Below are positions 24,963 to 34,069 of a stretch of DNA of 64,000 bases, in pieces. The notes beneath the pieces were generated by a model. The model saw nothing but the letters and a program-made list of their open reading frames with translations. It searched no databases and was not told the origin of the DNA. The translations under genes and the position numbers were made by a program. Numbering within the stretch: position 1 is the stretch's first letter; each line of letters starts with the position of its first letter. Source of the stretch: Brevundimonas sp. UBA4553 (GTDB lineage: Bacteria; Pseudomonadota; Alphaproteobacteria; Caulobacterales; Caulobacteraceae); contig NZ_DGLD01000001.1 of NCBI RefSeq assembly GCF_002387245.1, positions 1-64,000 on the forward strand, in the 5' to 3' direction.

Positions 24963-25988
24963 TCAGAGCTTGAGCCCGTGCTCGGCGGCCAGGGCCTCCA
25001 GCTTGACCATCGGACGCGGTCCCCAGTGGGCGATCACTTCAGAGGCGGCCAGCGAACCCAGGGCCCCGGCCTCGGCCAGCGACAGGCCGCGCGCCAGACC
25101 CAGCAGGACGCCGGCGGCGTACTGGTCGCCCGCGCCCGTGGTGTCGACCACCTTGTCGACCGGGAAGGCGGCGATCTCGACCCGTTCGTCGCCGCGGTAG
25201 ATGACCGAGCCCTTTTCGCCGCGCGTCACGGCGGCGACCTCGACGATGCGGCCCAGGTGGGCGGCGGCGTGGTCGAAGTCCTCGGTCTCGAACAGGGCGT
25301 GCAGTTCCGCCTCATTGGCCAGGACGATGTCGGCCGAGGCCTCGATGAAGGCCAGCAGTTCGGCGCGCCAGCGGTGGACGACGAAGCTGTCCGACAGGGT
25401 GATGGCGACCTTGCGGCCCGCCGCGTGGGCGGCGGCGGCGGCGGCCTCGAAGGCGGCGCGGGCCGGCGCGGGGTCGAACAGATAACCTTCCAGATAGACG
25501 ATCTCGCTGTCGCCGATCAGCTCGGCGTCGATGTCGGCCGTGGTCAGTTGGTTGGCGGCGCCCAGGAAGGTGCACATGGTGCGCTGGGCGTCGGGCGTGA
25601 CATTGATCAGGCAGCGGCCGGTGCCGAAGCCCGATCCCGCGCCGCCTTCCAGGACCGGCGTGTCGAAGTGGACGCCCGAGGCGCGGATGTCGTGGCTGAA
25701 GACCTCGCCCAGGGTGTCCCTGGCCACCTTGCCGATATAGGCCGCGCGACCGCCGAACGAGCCGACGCCCGCCACGGTGTTGCCAGCCGAACCGCCCGAG
25801 GCCTCGACCCCGGCGTCCATGGCGTCGTAAAGGGCCGCGCTCTGCGCCTCGTCCACCAGTTGCATCGAGCCGGGCGTCAGGCCTTGGGCCTCGAGGAAGG
25901 CCGGCGCGCACGGGCTCAGCACGTCGACGATGGCGTTGCCGACGGCGCAGACGTCGAAGCGGGCGGTGGAGTTGGCGTTCTGGGTCAT
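24963..25988 (-). CDS. PfkB-family carbohydrate/nucleoside kinase (adenosine kinase-like)
   Basis: A ribokinase-fold kinase of 341 residues. It has the N-terminal FDVCAVGNAIVDVL, a GGSAGNTVAGVGSFGG substrate site near 62 and the ATP/anion-hole signature VVDTTGAGDQYAAGVL near 285, with the catalytic Asp in GAGD. The sequence type (AVGNAIVDV, GGSAGNT) is that annotated as adenosine kinase in many alphaproteobacteria, but sugar specificity is not excluded. ATG 25988 is used; an upstream in-frame ATG at 26087 collides with the divergent ATP-grasp gene. Confidence 0.87.
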   Translation of the reverse strand: MTQNANSTARFDVCAVGNAIVDVLSPCAPAFLEAQGLTPGSMQLVDEAQSAALYDAMDAGVEASGGSAGNTVAGVGSFGGRAAYIGKVARDTLGEVFSHDIRASGVHFDTPVLEGGAGSGFGTGRCLINVTPDAQRTMCTFLGAANQLTTADIDAELIGDSEIVYLEGYLFDPAPARAAFEAAAAAAHAAGRKVAITLSDSFVVHRWRAELLAFIEASADIVLANEAELHALFETEDFDHAAAHLGRIVEVAAVTRGEKGSVIYRGDERVEIAAFPVDKVVDTTGAGDQYAAGVLLGLARGLSLAEAGALGSLAASEVIAHWGPRPMVKLEALAAEHGLKL

Positions 25989-26085
25989 GGACGCCCCATA
26001 GCGGGCGAACGCGACGGACGCCAGCGCCGGGCTTTTCGCCGCCATTGAAAACAGCCTATGCAGGTCGCGTCCAAGGAGTAGCCGC

Positions 26086-26976
26086 ATGACCGAAGTCGCC
26101 GTCCTGACCCCCGATCCCGCCGACCCGTCCTACGCCGGGCAATGGCCGGGCGTGCTGGACCGCCTGTCGGCCGCGCTCGCCACAGCCGGGATCAAGGCCC
26201 GACCGACGCCGTGGACCGACTACGTGGAAAGCGCCCACGGCCTGATGGACTTTCCGCTGGTCCTGCCGCTGATCGTATGGGGCTACCACCGCGACCACGC
26301 CGCCTGGATGCAGGCCTGCGCGACGTGGGTTGAAGCGGGCGCGCCCCTGGCCAATCCCGCCGAGGTGCTGCGCTGGAATTCGGACAAGCGCTATCTGGCC
26401 CGGCTGGCGGAAAAGGGGGTCGCCATCCCCCCGACCATCTGGACCGACCACGCCAGCCCCGCCGTGGTCGAAGCCGCCTTCGCCGCCACCGGCGCCGAGC
26501 AACTGATCGTCAAGCCGACCGTGTCCGGCGGGGCCTGGCGCACGCTCAAGGTCGCGGCGGGCGACCTATTGGAACAGGTGCTGGCGGACGCCCCGGTTGG
26601 CGGCGCCATGATCCAGCCCTTCCTGCCGACCATCGGCACGGCGGGCGAAACCTCCTTGCTCTTCTTCGGCGGCGAACTCAGCCACGTGATCAACAAGCGC
26701 CCGGCCCACGCCGACGAGTTCCGCATCCAGGTCCAGTATGGCGGTCAGTACCAGCGGCTGGATCAGGCCCCGGGGGGCGCGCTCGCCCTCGCGGAACGGA
26801 CCCTGGCGGCCATCGACGAGCCCCTGCTCTACGCCCGCATCGACATGGTGCCGGACGCCGAGGGCCAGTGGCTGCTGATGGAGGCTGAACTGATCGAGCC
26901 CGACTTCTACCTCGGCTCCGCCCCCGAGGCCGACGCCCGCTTCGGCCGGGCCGTGGCCGAGCGGCTGGGCCTCTAG
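26086..26976 (+). CDS. ATP-grasp family protein (glutathione synthetase/DcsG-like)
   Basis: A 296-residue ATP-grasp enzyme with the A-domain TPDPADPSYAGQW, the central ATP-grasp region LIVKPTVSGGAWRT near residue 145, the Q-x-F element MIQPFLPTIGTAGETSLLFFGG near 180, and the Mg-binding block YARIDMVPDAEGQWLLMEAELIEPDFYL at the C-terminus. Such enzymes join a carboxylate to an amine or thiol with ATP. It looks like the stand-alone group related to cycloserine-pathway DcsG, but no neighbour suggests a natural-product pathway; the substrate is unknown. It ends in a 4-base tail-to-tail overlap with nth. Confidence 0.8.
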   Translation: MTEVAVLTPDPADPSYAGQWPGVLDRLSAALATAGIKARPTPWTDYVESAHGLMDFPLVLPLIVWGYHRDHAAWMQACATWVEAGAPLANPAEVLRWNSDKRYLARLAEKGVAIPPTIWTDHASPAVVEAAFAATGAEQLIVKPTVSGGAWRTLKVAAGDLLEQVLADAPVGGAMIQPFLPTIGTAGETSLLFFGGELSHVINKRPAHADEFRIQVQYGGQYQRLDQAPGGALALAERTLAAIDEPLLYARIDMVPDAEGQWLLMEAELIEPDFYLGSAPEADARFGRAVAERLGL

Positions 26977-27728
26977 ATCCCGACGAAGGCCGAGCGCGAC
27001 GGGCACAGGTCCGCGATCACGCAGGCCAGACATTTGGGCCGCTGCGCCAGGCAGGTGTAGCGGCCGTGCAGGATCAGCCAGTGGTGCGCCTTGGGCAGCC
27101 AGGCCTCGGGCACCACCTTGTGCAGCTGGGCCTCGACCTTGTCCGGCGTCGACCCATTGGCCAGCCCCAGCCGATGCGACACACGATAGACATGGGTGTC
27201 CACCGCAATGGCCGGCTCGACGCCCAGTTCGTTCAGCACCACGCTGGCGGTCTTGCGGCCCACGCCCGGCAAGGCCTGAAGGTCGGCGCGGTTCAGCGGA
27301 ACCTCGCCGCCATGCTGTTCGACCAGCATCCGCGCCGCCGCGATGACGTTCCACGCCTTGGTGCGATAGAGGCCGATCGAGGAAATCAGCGGGATCAGCC
27401 CCTCCTCGCCCAGGGCCAGCATCTTCTGCGGCGTGTCGGCCACGGCGAACAGGGCCTTGGTCGCCTTGTTGACCCCCACGTCGGTCGCCTGGGCCGACAG
27501 GGCGACCGCCACCACCAGGGTGTAGGGATTGACGAAGTCCAGCTCGGTCTTGGGGTCGGGCATGATCCCCGACAGCCGCACGAAGATTTCCTCGACCCGG
27601 TCCTCGTCCGGCGGCCAGCCGATCACCGCCCCGACCGGCGCCTTCTTCGGCGCGCGCGACCGCTTGCCCTTCGGCGGGCTGAGAGCGGCGCGGACAGCCT
27701 TGGACGGGGCGCGTGGGCGAACGGTCAT
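26973..27728 (-). CDS. nth: Endonuclease III (base-excision repair)
   Basis: A DNA glycosylase/AP lyase that removes oxidised pyrimidines. The 251-residue product has the helix-hairpin-helix LPGVGRKTASVVLNELG with the catalytic Lys near 150, the catalytic Asp in AIAVDTHVYRVSHRLG near 170, and a C-terminal [4Fe-4S] motif Cys-x6-Cys-x2-Cys-x5-Cys (CLAQRPKCLACVIADLC). The N-terminus (about 30 residues) is basic and proline-rich. Start at ATG 27728. Confidence 0.95.
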   Translation of the reverse strand: MTVRPRAPSKAVRAALSPPKGKRSRAPKKAPVGAVIGWPPDEDRVEEIFVRLSGIMPDPKTELDFVNPYTLVVAVALSAQATDVGVNKATKALFAVADTPQKMLALGEEGLIPLISSIGLYRTKAWNVIAAARMLVEQHGGEVPLNRADLQALPGVGRKTASVVLNELGVEPAIAVDTHVYRVSHRLGLANGSTPDKVEAQLHKVVPEAWLPKAHHWLILHGRYTCLAQRPKCLACVIADLCPSRSAFVGI

Positions 27729-27831
27729 GCCCCCGCTTCGCCTTCCCCGCGCGCGACGTCAACGGCTTCCGGCTTGCTCTCCATCCTGCCATGACCCAAA
27801 CGGGATGGCGGTACTCGGGGGAGACGCAGAC

Positions 27832-29229
27832 ATGAAGATCATCAGAACCTGGCTGGCGAGCGCCGCTCTGGCGGCGCTGACGGCGACGGTGGCCGCCAGC
27901 CCAGCGACGGCTCATGACCCCTTCGCCGCCTGGCACGGTGGTCCGACGCAGCATCCGGGCACGCCCGCTGAGCCGAAGATCGTCGCCTATCGCGGGGCGG
28001 TGCTGTTCGACGGAACCGGCGCGCCGTCACGCTCCGGCCTGACCGTCGTCACCCGAGGCGAGCGCATTCTGGCCATCCAGCCCGACAGCGATACCCTGCC
28101 TGCCGCCGCCGAAGTGATCGATGTCACGGGCCTCTATGTCCTGCCGGGGCTGATCGATACCCATGTTCATGTCGCCACCCCTCCGAACGCAGAGGCGGCG
28201 CGCGTGCAGATGCGGCGCTGGCTCTATTCCGGCGTCACCGCGGTGCGCGGCATGGCCGACGACCTGCGCTCGGTTGGCGAACTGGCCCGCCAGGCCAGGG
28301 TCGGAGAAGTCCCGTCGCCGGACATCTACTACGCCGCCCTGATGGCGGGCGAAGGCTTCTTCAGGGACCCCCGCACCCAGGCCGTCAGCGCAGGCGTCAT
28401 CGCCGGTCAGACGCCGTGGATGCAGGCGATCACCGCCGAAACCGACCTGCCGTTGGCCGTCGCCATGGCGCGCGGAACCTCGGCGACGGGCATCAAGATT
28501 TACGCGGACCTGCCCGCCGATCTGGTGACGCGGATCACGGCCGAAGCCCATCGCCAGGGCGTGCCGGTCTGGACCCACGCCATGGTCTATCCAGCCACGC
28601 CGCAGGAGGTGATCGGCGCGGGTCCCGACGTCATGTCTCACGCCTGCATCCTGGCCCATCAGGCCCAAGTCCCCGCCGATCGCCCCGTCAGCTACGCCAG
28701 CCGCACCCCCATCAACCGCGCGCCCTTCCTGAACGGCGACAACCCCGTGATTCAGGGCCTGCTGGAGCAGATGCGCGACATGAACATCGTTCTGGACGCC
28801 ACCGTCCGGGTCTATGCCGAACAGGATCGCCGGGCTGCAACGCCTGGCGCCCGCCAGCCCATCTGCTCCGGCCCCATGGCGTTCGCCCTGACGCGCCAGG
28901 CCTACCGCGCCGGAGTCGCCATCTCTGCAGGCACCGACGGCGAGACCCCCGACAGCGATCCCTGGCCCGCCCTGATCGAAGAGATGGAGTTGCTGCAGAA
29001 TGCGGTCGGCATGACCCCCGCCGACGTCCTGACCGCCGCAACGCGAACCGCCGCCCGGACGGTGAACCATACCGACGACATGGGAACCATCGAAGCCGGC
29101 AAGCTGGCCAACTTCATATTTGTCGCCGCTGACCCGACAGTTGATGTCGCCCATTTGAAGCAACTGGTCTTCACAGTGAAACGCGGCGAGACCTTCCAGC
29201 GCTCGGCTTTCCGCCCGTCCGTCGACTAG
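27832..29229 (+). CDS. Secreted amidohydrolase
   Basis: A metal-dependent hydrolase of 465 residues with a signal peptide (MKIIRTWLASAALAALTA, cut near ATA-HD), so it acts in the periplasm or outside. The TIM-barrel metal motif is DTHVHVA near residue 105. Further expected ligands are IKIYADLP (Lys region), WTHAMVYP, MSHACIL and AGTDGETPD (catalytic Asp near 365). The overall pattern resembles imidazolonepropionase-like and Xaa-Pro dipeptidase-like secreted amidohydrolases in this phylum. ATG 27832 has a purine-rich GGGGGAGACGCAG leader; longer in-frame starts run into nth. Confidence 0.87.
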   Translation: MKIIRTWLASAALAALTATVAASPATAHDPFAAWHGGPTQHPGTPAEPKIVAYRGAVLFDGTGAPSRSGLTVVTRGERILAIQPDSDTLPAAAEVIDVTGLYVLPGLIDTHVHVATPPNAEAARVQMRRWLYSGVTAVRGMADDLRSVGELARQARVGEVPSPDIYYAALMAGEGFFRDPRTQAVSAGVIAGQTPWMQAITAETDLPLAVAMARGTSATGIKIYADLPADLVTRITAEAHRQGVPVWTHAMVYPATPQEVIGAGPDVMSHACILAHQAQVPADRPVSYASRTPINRAPFLNGDNPVIQGLLEQMRDMNIVLDATVRVYAEQDRRAATPGARQPICSGPMAFALTRQAYRAGVAISAGTDGETPDSDPWPALIEEMELLQNAVGMTPADVLTAATRTAARTVNHTDDMGTIEAGKLANFIFVAADPTVDVAHLKQLVFTVKRGETFQRSAFRPSVD

Positions 29230-29286
29230 ACGGAGCCGCCTCGGGACTACACCTGCGACAAAAAAGCGCGGTCGGCTCTTGTATTT

Positions 29287-29302
29287 TGGACGGTCCTGTC
29301 CA
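29287..29302. promoter_or_regulatory. Candidate TetR operator ahead of the efflux operon
   Basis: TGGAC-GGTCCT-GTCCA: 5-bp inverted repeat with a 6-base spacer, 36 bases before the HlyD-type gene's ATG and inside a short AT-richer patch (29279-29308). The TetR gene that ends the operon is the natural candidate to bind here. Position and symmetry only. Confidence 0.45.
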
Positions 29303-29338
29303 TTTTACGCGCCGAAATCGAAGCGAGCTGTCTCCCCC

Positions 29339-30451
29339 ATGGCCCTCCCCGCCTCCCTGAAGAAACGCCTGCCCCTGATCGTGGGTGGGGTCGTGGTCAT
29401 CGGCCTCATCGTCGGTGGCGTGATCTGGTGGCAGGGCAAGCAACGCTGGGAGACGACCGACAACGCCTTCGTCCAGGCTGACACGGTTCTGGTCAGCCCG
29501 CGCATCGGCGGCTCGGTGATCGAGGTCCTGGTCAAGGACAACCAGCGCGTCGAGGCCGGCCAGGTCCTGGCCCGTCTGGATGACGCCGACGCCCGCGCCG
29601 CCCTGGCCCAGGCCCAGGCCAACCTGGCCGCCCTGACCGCCGCCGTGGCCAATGTCGACGCCCGCGCCGAGCAGGAACAGGCCACGATCGCCGCCCGCGC
29701 CGCCGCCGTGACCCAGGCCCAGGCCCAGGCCGGTCTGGCCCGCGCCGAGGTTGATCGCTACGGCAAGCTGGCCGCCGAGGGCTGGGTGTCGCAGCAGCGC
29801 ATCGAGACCCAGCGCGCCACCGCCGAAACCGCCCGCGCCTCGGTCGCCCAGGCCCAGGCCGCCCTGACCGCCGAACAGCGCACCGCCGCCGTCCTCGGCT
29901 CGACCCGCAACCAGAGCGTCGCCGCCGTCGAACAGGCCAGGGCCCTGGTCGAGCAGGCCCAATTGACCCTGGACCGCACCGTCATCCGCGCCCCGGTCGC
30001 CGGGGTCGTCGGCGCGCGCGGCGTCCGCGTCGGCCAGGTGGTGCAGGCCGGCGGACAGATGATGTCCATCGTGCCGCTGCAGGACACCTATGTGGTCGCC
30101 AACTTCAAGGAGACCCAGGTCGGCCGCATGCGCCTGGGCCAGTCGGTCGAGATCAAGGCCGACGCCTTCCCCGGCCAGTCCATCGTCGGTCACGTCGACA
30201 GCTTCGCTCCGGCCACGGGTTCCGAGTTCGCCCTGATCCCGGTCGAGAACGCCACCGGCAACTTCACCAAGATCACCCAGCGCGTCCCGGTCCGCATCGT
30301 CGTCGACCGCCGCGCCTCGGGCGAGCCCGTCGCCCTGCGTCCCGGCCTGTCGGTGGAGGTCAAGGTGGACCTGAAGAGCCAGGGCGGCGCCGCCTTCGCC
30401 GACGCCCATCTGGGCGAGGTCGCCGTCGCCTCGCTGGACACGGCCCGGTGA
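29339..30451 (+). CDS. HlyD/EmrA-type membrane fusion protein
   Basis: Periplasmic adaptor of a tripartite drug exporter, 370 residues: one N-terminal membrane helix (LPLIVGGVVVIGLIVGGVIWW), the lipoyl half-motif TDNAFVQADTVLVSPRIGGSV, a long Ala/Gln-rich coiled coil (about 85-210), the second half-motif DRTVIRAPVAGVVGARGVRVGQVV, and a beta-barrel region VVANFKETQVGRMRLGQ. The TDNAxVxxD start and WW are typical of EmrA. Its stop overlaps the GTG start of the MFS gene (GTGA). Start at ATG 29339. Confidence 0.92.
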   Translation: MALPASLKKRLPLIVGGVVVIGLIVGGVIWWQGKQRWETTDNAFVQADTVLVSPRIGGSVIEVLVKDNQRVEAGQVLARLDDADARAALAQAQANLAALTAAVANVDARAEQEQATIAARAAAVTQAQAQAGLARAEVDRYGKLAAEGWVSQQRIETQRATAETARASVAQAQAALTAEQRTAAVLGSTRNQSVAAVEQARALVEQAQLTLDRTVIRAPVAGVVGARGVRVGQVVQAGGQMMSIVPLQDTYVVANFKETQVGRMRLGQSVEIKADAFPGQSIVGHVDSFAPATGSEFALIPVENATGNFTKITQRVPVRIVVDRRASGEPVALRPGLSVEVKVDLKSQGGAAFADAHLGEVAVASLDTAR

Positions 30452-32043
30452 CCGAGGCCGCCCCGGCGGACGGTCTGGCCGCAGGCGCGGCCCCGGCCAA
30501 ACCTGACATCAACTGGCCCGTCCTGCTGCTCGGCTTCGCCGGCATGGTGATCGGCCAGTTCATGGCCATTCTGGACATCCAGATCGTCGCCGCCTCCCTG
30601 CCCCAGATCCAGGCCGGGGTCGGCGCCTCGGCCGACGAGATCAGCTGGATCCAGACCGCCTACCTGATCCCCGAGGTCGTGATGATCCCCCTGTCGGGAT
30701 ACCTGTCGCGGCTGTGGGGCACGCAGAAGCTGTTCCTCGCCTCCTGCATCGGCTTCCTGATCATGAGCGTGGCCGTCGGCCTATCGTCGTCGGTCGAGAT
30801 GATGATCTTCTTCCGCGCGCTGCAGGGCTTCCTCGGCGGGGCCATGATCCCGACGGTCTTCGCCGTGGCCTTCACCGCCTTCCCGCCCGAGAAGCGCGTC
30901 ACCGCCAGCGTCATCATGGGCCTGATCGTCACCCTGGCCCCCACCGTCGGCCCGACCCTGGGCGGTCACCTGACGGAGTGGCTCAGCTGGCGCTGGCTCT
31001 TCTTCATCAACATCTTCCCCGGCGTGATCGTCCTTTTCCTGGTCGGCCGCTACGCCCATTTCGACAAGGGCGACGCCAGCCTGTCCAAGGGCTTCGACTG
31101 GTGGGGTCTGGGCCTGATGGCCGCCTTCCTGATGAGCCTGCAATTCGTGCTGGAGGAAGGGGCCAAGAACGACTGGTTCGCCGACGACCACATCCTGCTG
31201 CTCAGTCTGGTCGCCGGCATCTGCGGTCCGGCCTTCATCTGGCGCTCGCTGACCTACTTCAATCCGATCGTCGAGCTGCGCGCCTTCGCCAACCGCAACT
31301 TCGTCGTCGGCGTCATCATGACCTTCATCGTCGGCGCGGCCCTGTTCGGCGGCACCTTCCTGCTGCCTCTCTTCCTCGGCCGGGTGCGCGACTATTCGGC
31401 GGCCGAGGTCGGCACCACCATGGTGGTCTCGGGCCTGGCCATGTTCGCCACCGCCCCCTTCGCCGGCCGGCTAGTGCGGCTGCTCGACCCGCGCATCCTG
31501 ATGTTCCTCGGCTTCATCCTGTGCGCCTGGGGCATGTGGGACGCGCGTCTGGTGACCGGCGACTGGGGCTTCTGGGAGTTCGCCGGCGTCCAGGCCGTGC
31601 GCGGCTGCGGCGTCATGATCGCCATGATCGCCTCGCAGCAGGTGACCATGTCCACCCTGCCGCCGCACATGGTCAAGAACGCCTCCGGCCTGGTGAACCT
31701 GTCGCGCAACGTCGGCGGCGCCTTCGGCCTGGCCATCCTCAACACCTCCCTGACCCAGAACTCCGCCCTGCACATGGTCGAGCTGACCAGCACCATCAGC
31801 CAGTCGGACGTGGCCGTCAGAAACATGATCGCCGGTCTGACCCAGCGCTTCTCGGGCTCCATCGACCCGCAGGCCTCGGCGATGAAGGCCTTCTACGGCA
31901 TGCTGCAAAAGCAGGCGACGACCCTGGCCTTCGGCGACGCCTTCGCCCTTCTGGCGGTGGCCTGCGCCTGCGCCGCCTTCGTCACCCTGCTGTCCAAGCC
32001 CGGCAAGCCGAGCCCGTCGGCCGAACCGTCCGAGATGCACTGA
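30448..32043 (+). CDS. DHA2-family (EmrB-type) MFS drug efflux transporter
   Basis: Inner-membrane proton/drug antiporter with 14 predicted helices, 531 residues. Signatures: LDIQIVAASLPQIQAGVGASADEISWIQTAYL (helix 1 motif D1 of 14-TMS pumps, split here by usual variation), LFLASCIGFLIMS, and motif C GLIVTLAPTVGPTLGG near 170. It starts at GTG 30448, coupled to the adaptor gene upstream, and its stop codon shares a base with the TetR start (TGATG). The three genes form one operon. Substrate unknown. Confidence 0.92.
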   Translation: MTEAAPADGLAAGAAPAKPDINWPVLLLGFAGMVIGQFMAILDIQIVAASLPQIQAGVGASADEISWIQTAYLIPEVVMIPLSGYLSRLWGTQKLFLASCIGFLIMSVAVGLSSSVEMMIFFRALQGFLGGAMIPTVFAVAFTAFPPEKRVTASVIMGLIVTLAPTVGPTLGGHLTEWLSWRWLFFINIFPGVIVLFLVGRYAHFDKGDASLSKGFDWWGLGLMAAFLMSLQFVLEEGAKNDWFADDHILLLSLVAGICGPAFIWRSLTYFNPIVELRAFANRNFVVGVIMTFIVGAALFGGTFLLPLFLGRVRDYSAAEVGTTMVVSGLAMFATAPFAGRLVRLLDPRILMFLGFILCAWGMWDARLVTGDWGFWEFAGVQAVRGCGVMIAMIASQQVTMSTLPPHMVKNASGLVNLSRNVGGAFGLAILNTSLTQNSALHMVELTSTISQSDVAVRNMIAGLTQRFSGSIDPQASAMKAFYGMLQKQATTLAFGDAFALLAVACACAAFVTLLSKPGKPSPSAEPSEMH

Positions 32044-32642
32044 TGCCCCGCGCCCCCGGCCAGATCGACGAACTCAAGAGCGCCGCCATCCTTCAGGCCG
32101 CCTCCGACCTGTTCGTGGAAAAGGGCGCGGGCGCCTCGATGACCGAGATCGCGCGTCGAGCGGGGGTCTCGAAACAGACCCTCTACAACCGCTTTCCCAC
32201 CAAGACCGACATCGGCCGGGCCCTGGCGGCCCAGCGCTCGGACGCCGTCACCGCCCCCTTGAGGTCCGGAGCTGCGCCCGAGGAGGTCCTGACCGCCATC
32301 GCCGAGACCCTGATCAGCAAGATCTGCCGCGAGGGCAAGGGCGCCTCCCTGCGCGGCGTCGCCCTGATGTCGCCCGAAGCGCCGGAACTGGCCCGCGCCA
32401 TCTATGACGCCGGGCCGGGCGAGAGCGTGCGCCGCATCGCCGCTTGGTTGAGCGAACAGGACCGGCTGGGCCTGCTGTCCGTGCCCGATCCCGCCGTCGC
32501 CGCCGAGATGTTCGCCGGCATGGTTCTCGGCCACGGGCACCTGCGCGCCGTCCTGGGTCTGCCCCATCCGCCAGCGGACGATGCATCCGCCCGCGCCCGC
32601 GAAACGGCGCGGCGGTTCATCCGCGCCTTCGCGCCCGACTAG
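32043..32642 (+). CDS. TetR-family transcriptional regulator of the efflux operon
   Basis: A 199-residue repressor: N-terminal helix-turn-helix (ILQAASDLFVEKGAGASMTEIARRAGVSKQTLYNRF) and a C-terminal ligand-binding domain of the AefR-like type. ATG 32043 overlaps the MFS stop codon, so it is made together with the pump it most likely controls, giving feedback on the promoter near 29287. Having the regulator as the last gene, rather than divergent, is less common. Confidence 0.9.
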   Translation: MPRAPGQIDELKSAAILQAASDLFVEKGAGASMTEIARRAGVSKQTLYNRFPTKTDIGRALAAQRSDAVTAPLRSGAAPEEVLTAIAETLISKICREGKGASLRGVALMSPEAPELARAIYDAGPGESVRRIAAWLSEQDRLGLLSVPDPAVAAEMFAGMVLGHGHLRAVLGLPHPPADDASARARETARRFIRAFAPD

Positions 32643-32708
32643 CCGGTTTGGCCCTTTCGCCGGATCGGCGTAAAGCCCCGGCACGCCCTGTTCCTGCGGA
32701 GTTCCCCC

Positions 32709-33470
32709 ATGCTGATCCATCTGTCGTCCTGGCCCGAGATCGACGCGCGCCTGAAGGACGGCGCCGCCCTGTCCAGGACCGTCGTCGTGCCGATCGGCTC
32801 AAACGAGCAGCATGGCCCCACCGGCCTTCTGGGCACCGACTGGCTCTGCCCCGAGATCATCGCCCACGCCGCCGAAAAGGGCGACGAGCGCCTGATCATC
32901 GCCCCCACCTTCAACATCGGCATGGCCCAGCATCACCTGGCCTTCGCCGGCACCATCAGCCTGCGCCCCTCGACCTTCATGGCCGCCATCACCGACTGGG
33001 TGTCGTCCCTGGCCCGTCACGGCTTCGAGCGTATCTATTTCCTCAACGGTCACGGCGGCAACGTCGCCACCATCGAGGCGACCTTCGCCGAGATCTACGC
33101 CGAGTGGTCGTTTGTCGAAGAGCGGCCGCCGTTCGTGCTCAAGCTGCGCAACTGGTGGGACCTGCCCGGCGTGCACAAGCTGTGCGAGGACATCTTCCCG
33201 GTCGGCCACGGCGCCCACGCCACCCCGTCCGAGATCGCCGTCACCCAGGCCGCCTATCCCGACCACATCAAGATCGCCGACTACAGCCCGAAGATCGCTC
33301 CCATGGGGCCGATCCGCGACGCGCTCGACTACCGCGCCCGCTTCCCCGACGGCCGTATCGGTTCGGACCCGGCCCAGGCCAGCCCGGATAAGGGTCAGCG
33401 CATCATCGACGCCTCGATCCCGGCGCTGATCCAGGACGTCTCGGCCTTCGCCGCCGAAGTCCTGCCCTGA
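32709..33470 (+). CDS. Creatininase-family amidohydrolase
   Basis: A 253-residue metalloenzyme of the creatininase/MftE superfamily. Metal ligands are visible in PIGSNEQHGPTGLLGTDW (Glu, His, Asp near 35-48) and in FLNGHGGNVATIEA (His near 120). Members hydrolyse cyclic or peptide amides (creatinine, the mycofactocin precursor, the formamidopyrimidine of riboflavin metabolism). No pathway gene is adjacent, so the substrate is open. Start at ATG 32709. Confidence 0.88.
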   Translation: MLIHLSSWPEIDARLKDGAALSRTVVVPIGSNEQHGPTGLLGTDWLCPEIIAHAAEKGDERLIIAPTFNIGMAQHHLAFAGTISLRPSTFMAAITDWVSSLARHGFERIYFLNGHGGNVATIEATFAEIYAEWSFVEERPPFVLKLRNWWDLPGVHKLCEDIFPVGHGAHATPSEIAVTQAAYPDHIKIADYSPKIAPMGPIRDALDYRARFPDGRIGSDPAQASPDKGQRIIDASIPALIQDVSAFAAEVLP

Positions 33471-33524
33471 GGCAACGGGCCTGTTTTGCTTGCTACACCG
33501 GTTGAACAGGCTCACGGTCCCCGC

Positions 33525-33986
33525 ATGAACCCCATTGATCGCGCCGCCCGCACCGTCCGCGCCGGACAGGAGACGGCTGAGGCCTCGGCCAAGGTCGTCG
33601 CCCGTCGCCTGACGATCATGGGCGAGGCCCTGGCCAATCCCCTGCGCGCCGACCATGCGGAACTGGGGCGGATGGGGACGGAAAAGGTCGAGGCCCTGAC
33701 GGCTTCGGCCAGCGCCGTCGCCTCAGGCGCGATGGATCTGGCCGATCAGGGCCGGCGCATCGCTGATCGAGAGGGCGCCGAGGCCTCGGCCCTCATGTCT
33801 CGTCTGTCGAAAGCCGACAGCCTGGCCGGCGCCGCGGCCCTGCAGGCCGCCTGGGGCATGGGGCTATGGTCGCGCGCCCTCTCCGACAGTTGGACCATGG
33901 GCGAGGCCGTTTTGAAGATGCAGGCCAAGGCCCTGTCGCCCATTCACGCCGCCGCAGTGGCCAACGCCAAACGCCTCAAGGCCTGA
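33525..33986 (+). CDS. Phasin-like protein
   Basis: A 153-residue, Ala-rich, largely helical protein without membrane segments or signal peptide. The pattern (QETAEASAKVVARRLTIMGEALANPL; TEKVEALTASASAVASGAMDLA; SPIHAAAVANAKRL at the end) matches the phasin/PHA-granule-associated family in Caulobacterales, whose members coat polyhydroxyalkanoate granules. No PHA synthase gene is in the window. The ATG at 33525 is preferred over an in-frame start at 33486. Confidence 0.65.
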   Translation: MNPIDRAARTVRAGQETAEASAKVVARRLTIMGEALANPLRADHAELGRMGTEKVEALTASASAVASGAMDLADQGRRIADREGAEASALMSRLSKADSLAGAAALQAAWGMGLWSRALSDSWTMGEAVLKMQAKALSPIHAAAVANAKRLKA

Positions 33987-34015
33987 CTTCAAGAGAAGGT
34001 GATCGGCGGCGAGAG

Positions 34016-34040
34016 GGAACGCCGCCGCATGGACCGTGTT
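34016..34040 (+). promoter_or_regulatory. EcfG-like promoter (one mismatch) for the 53-residue protein
   Basis: GGAAC (34016-34020), 16 bases, then TGTT (34037-34040). The general-stress EcfG/SigT consensus in alphaproteobacteria is GGAAC-N16/17-CGTT, so one -10 base differs. It ends 30 bases before the ATG at 34070. Confidence 0.35.
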
Positions 34041-34069
34041 GCTAGCGGGTGTCCCTCAAGGAGCCCGAC

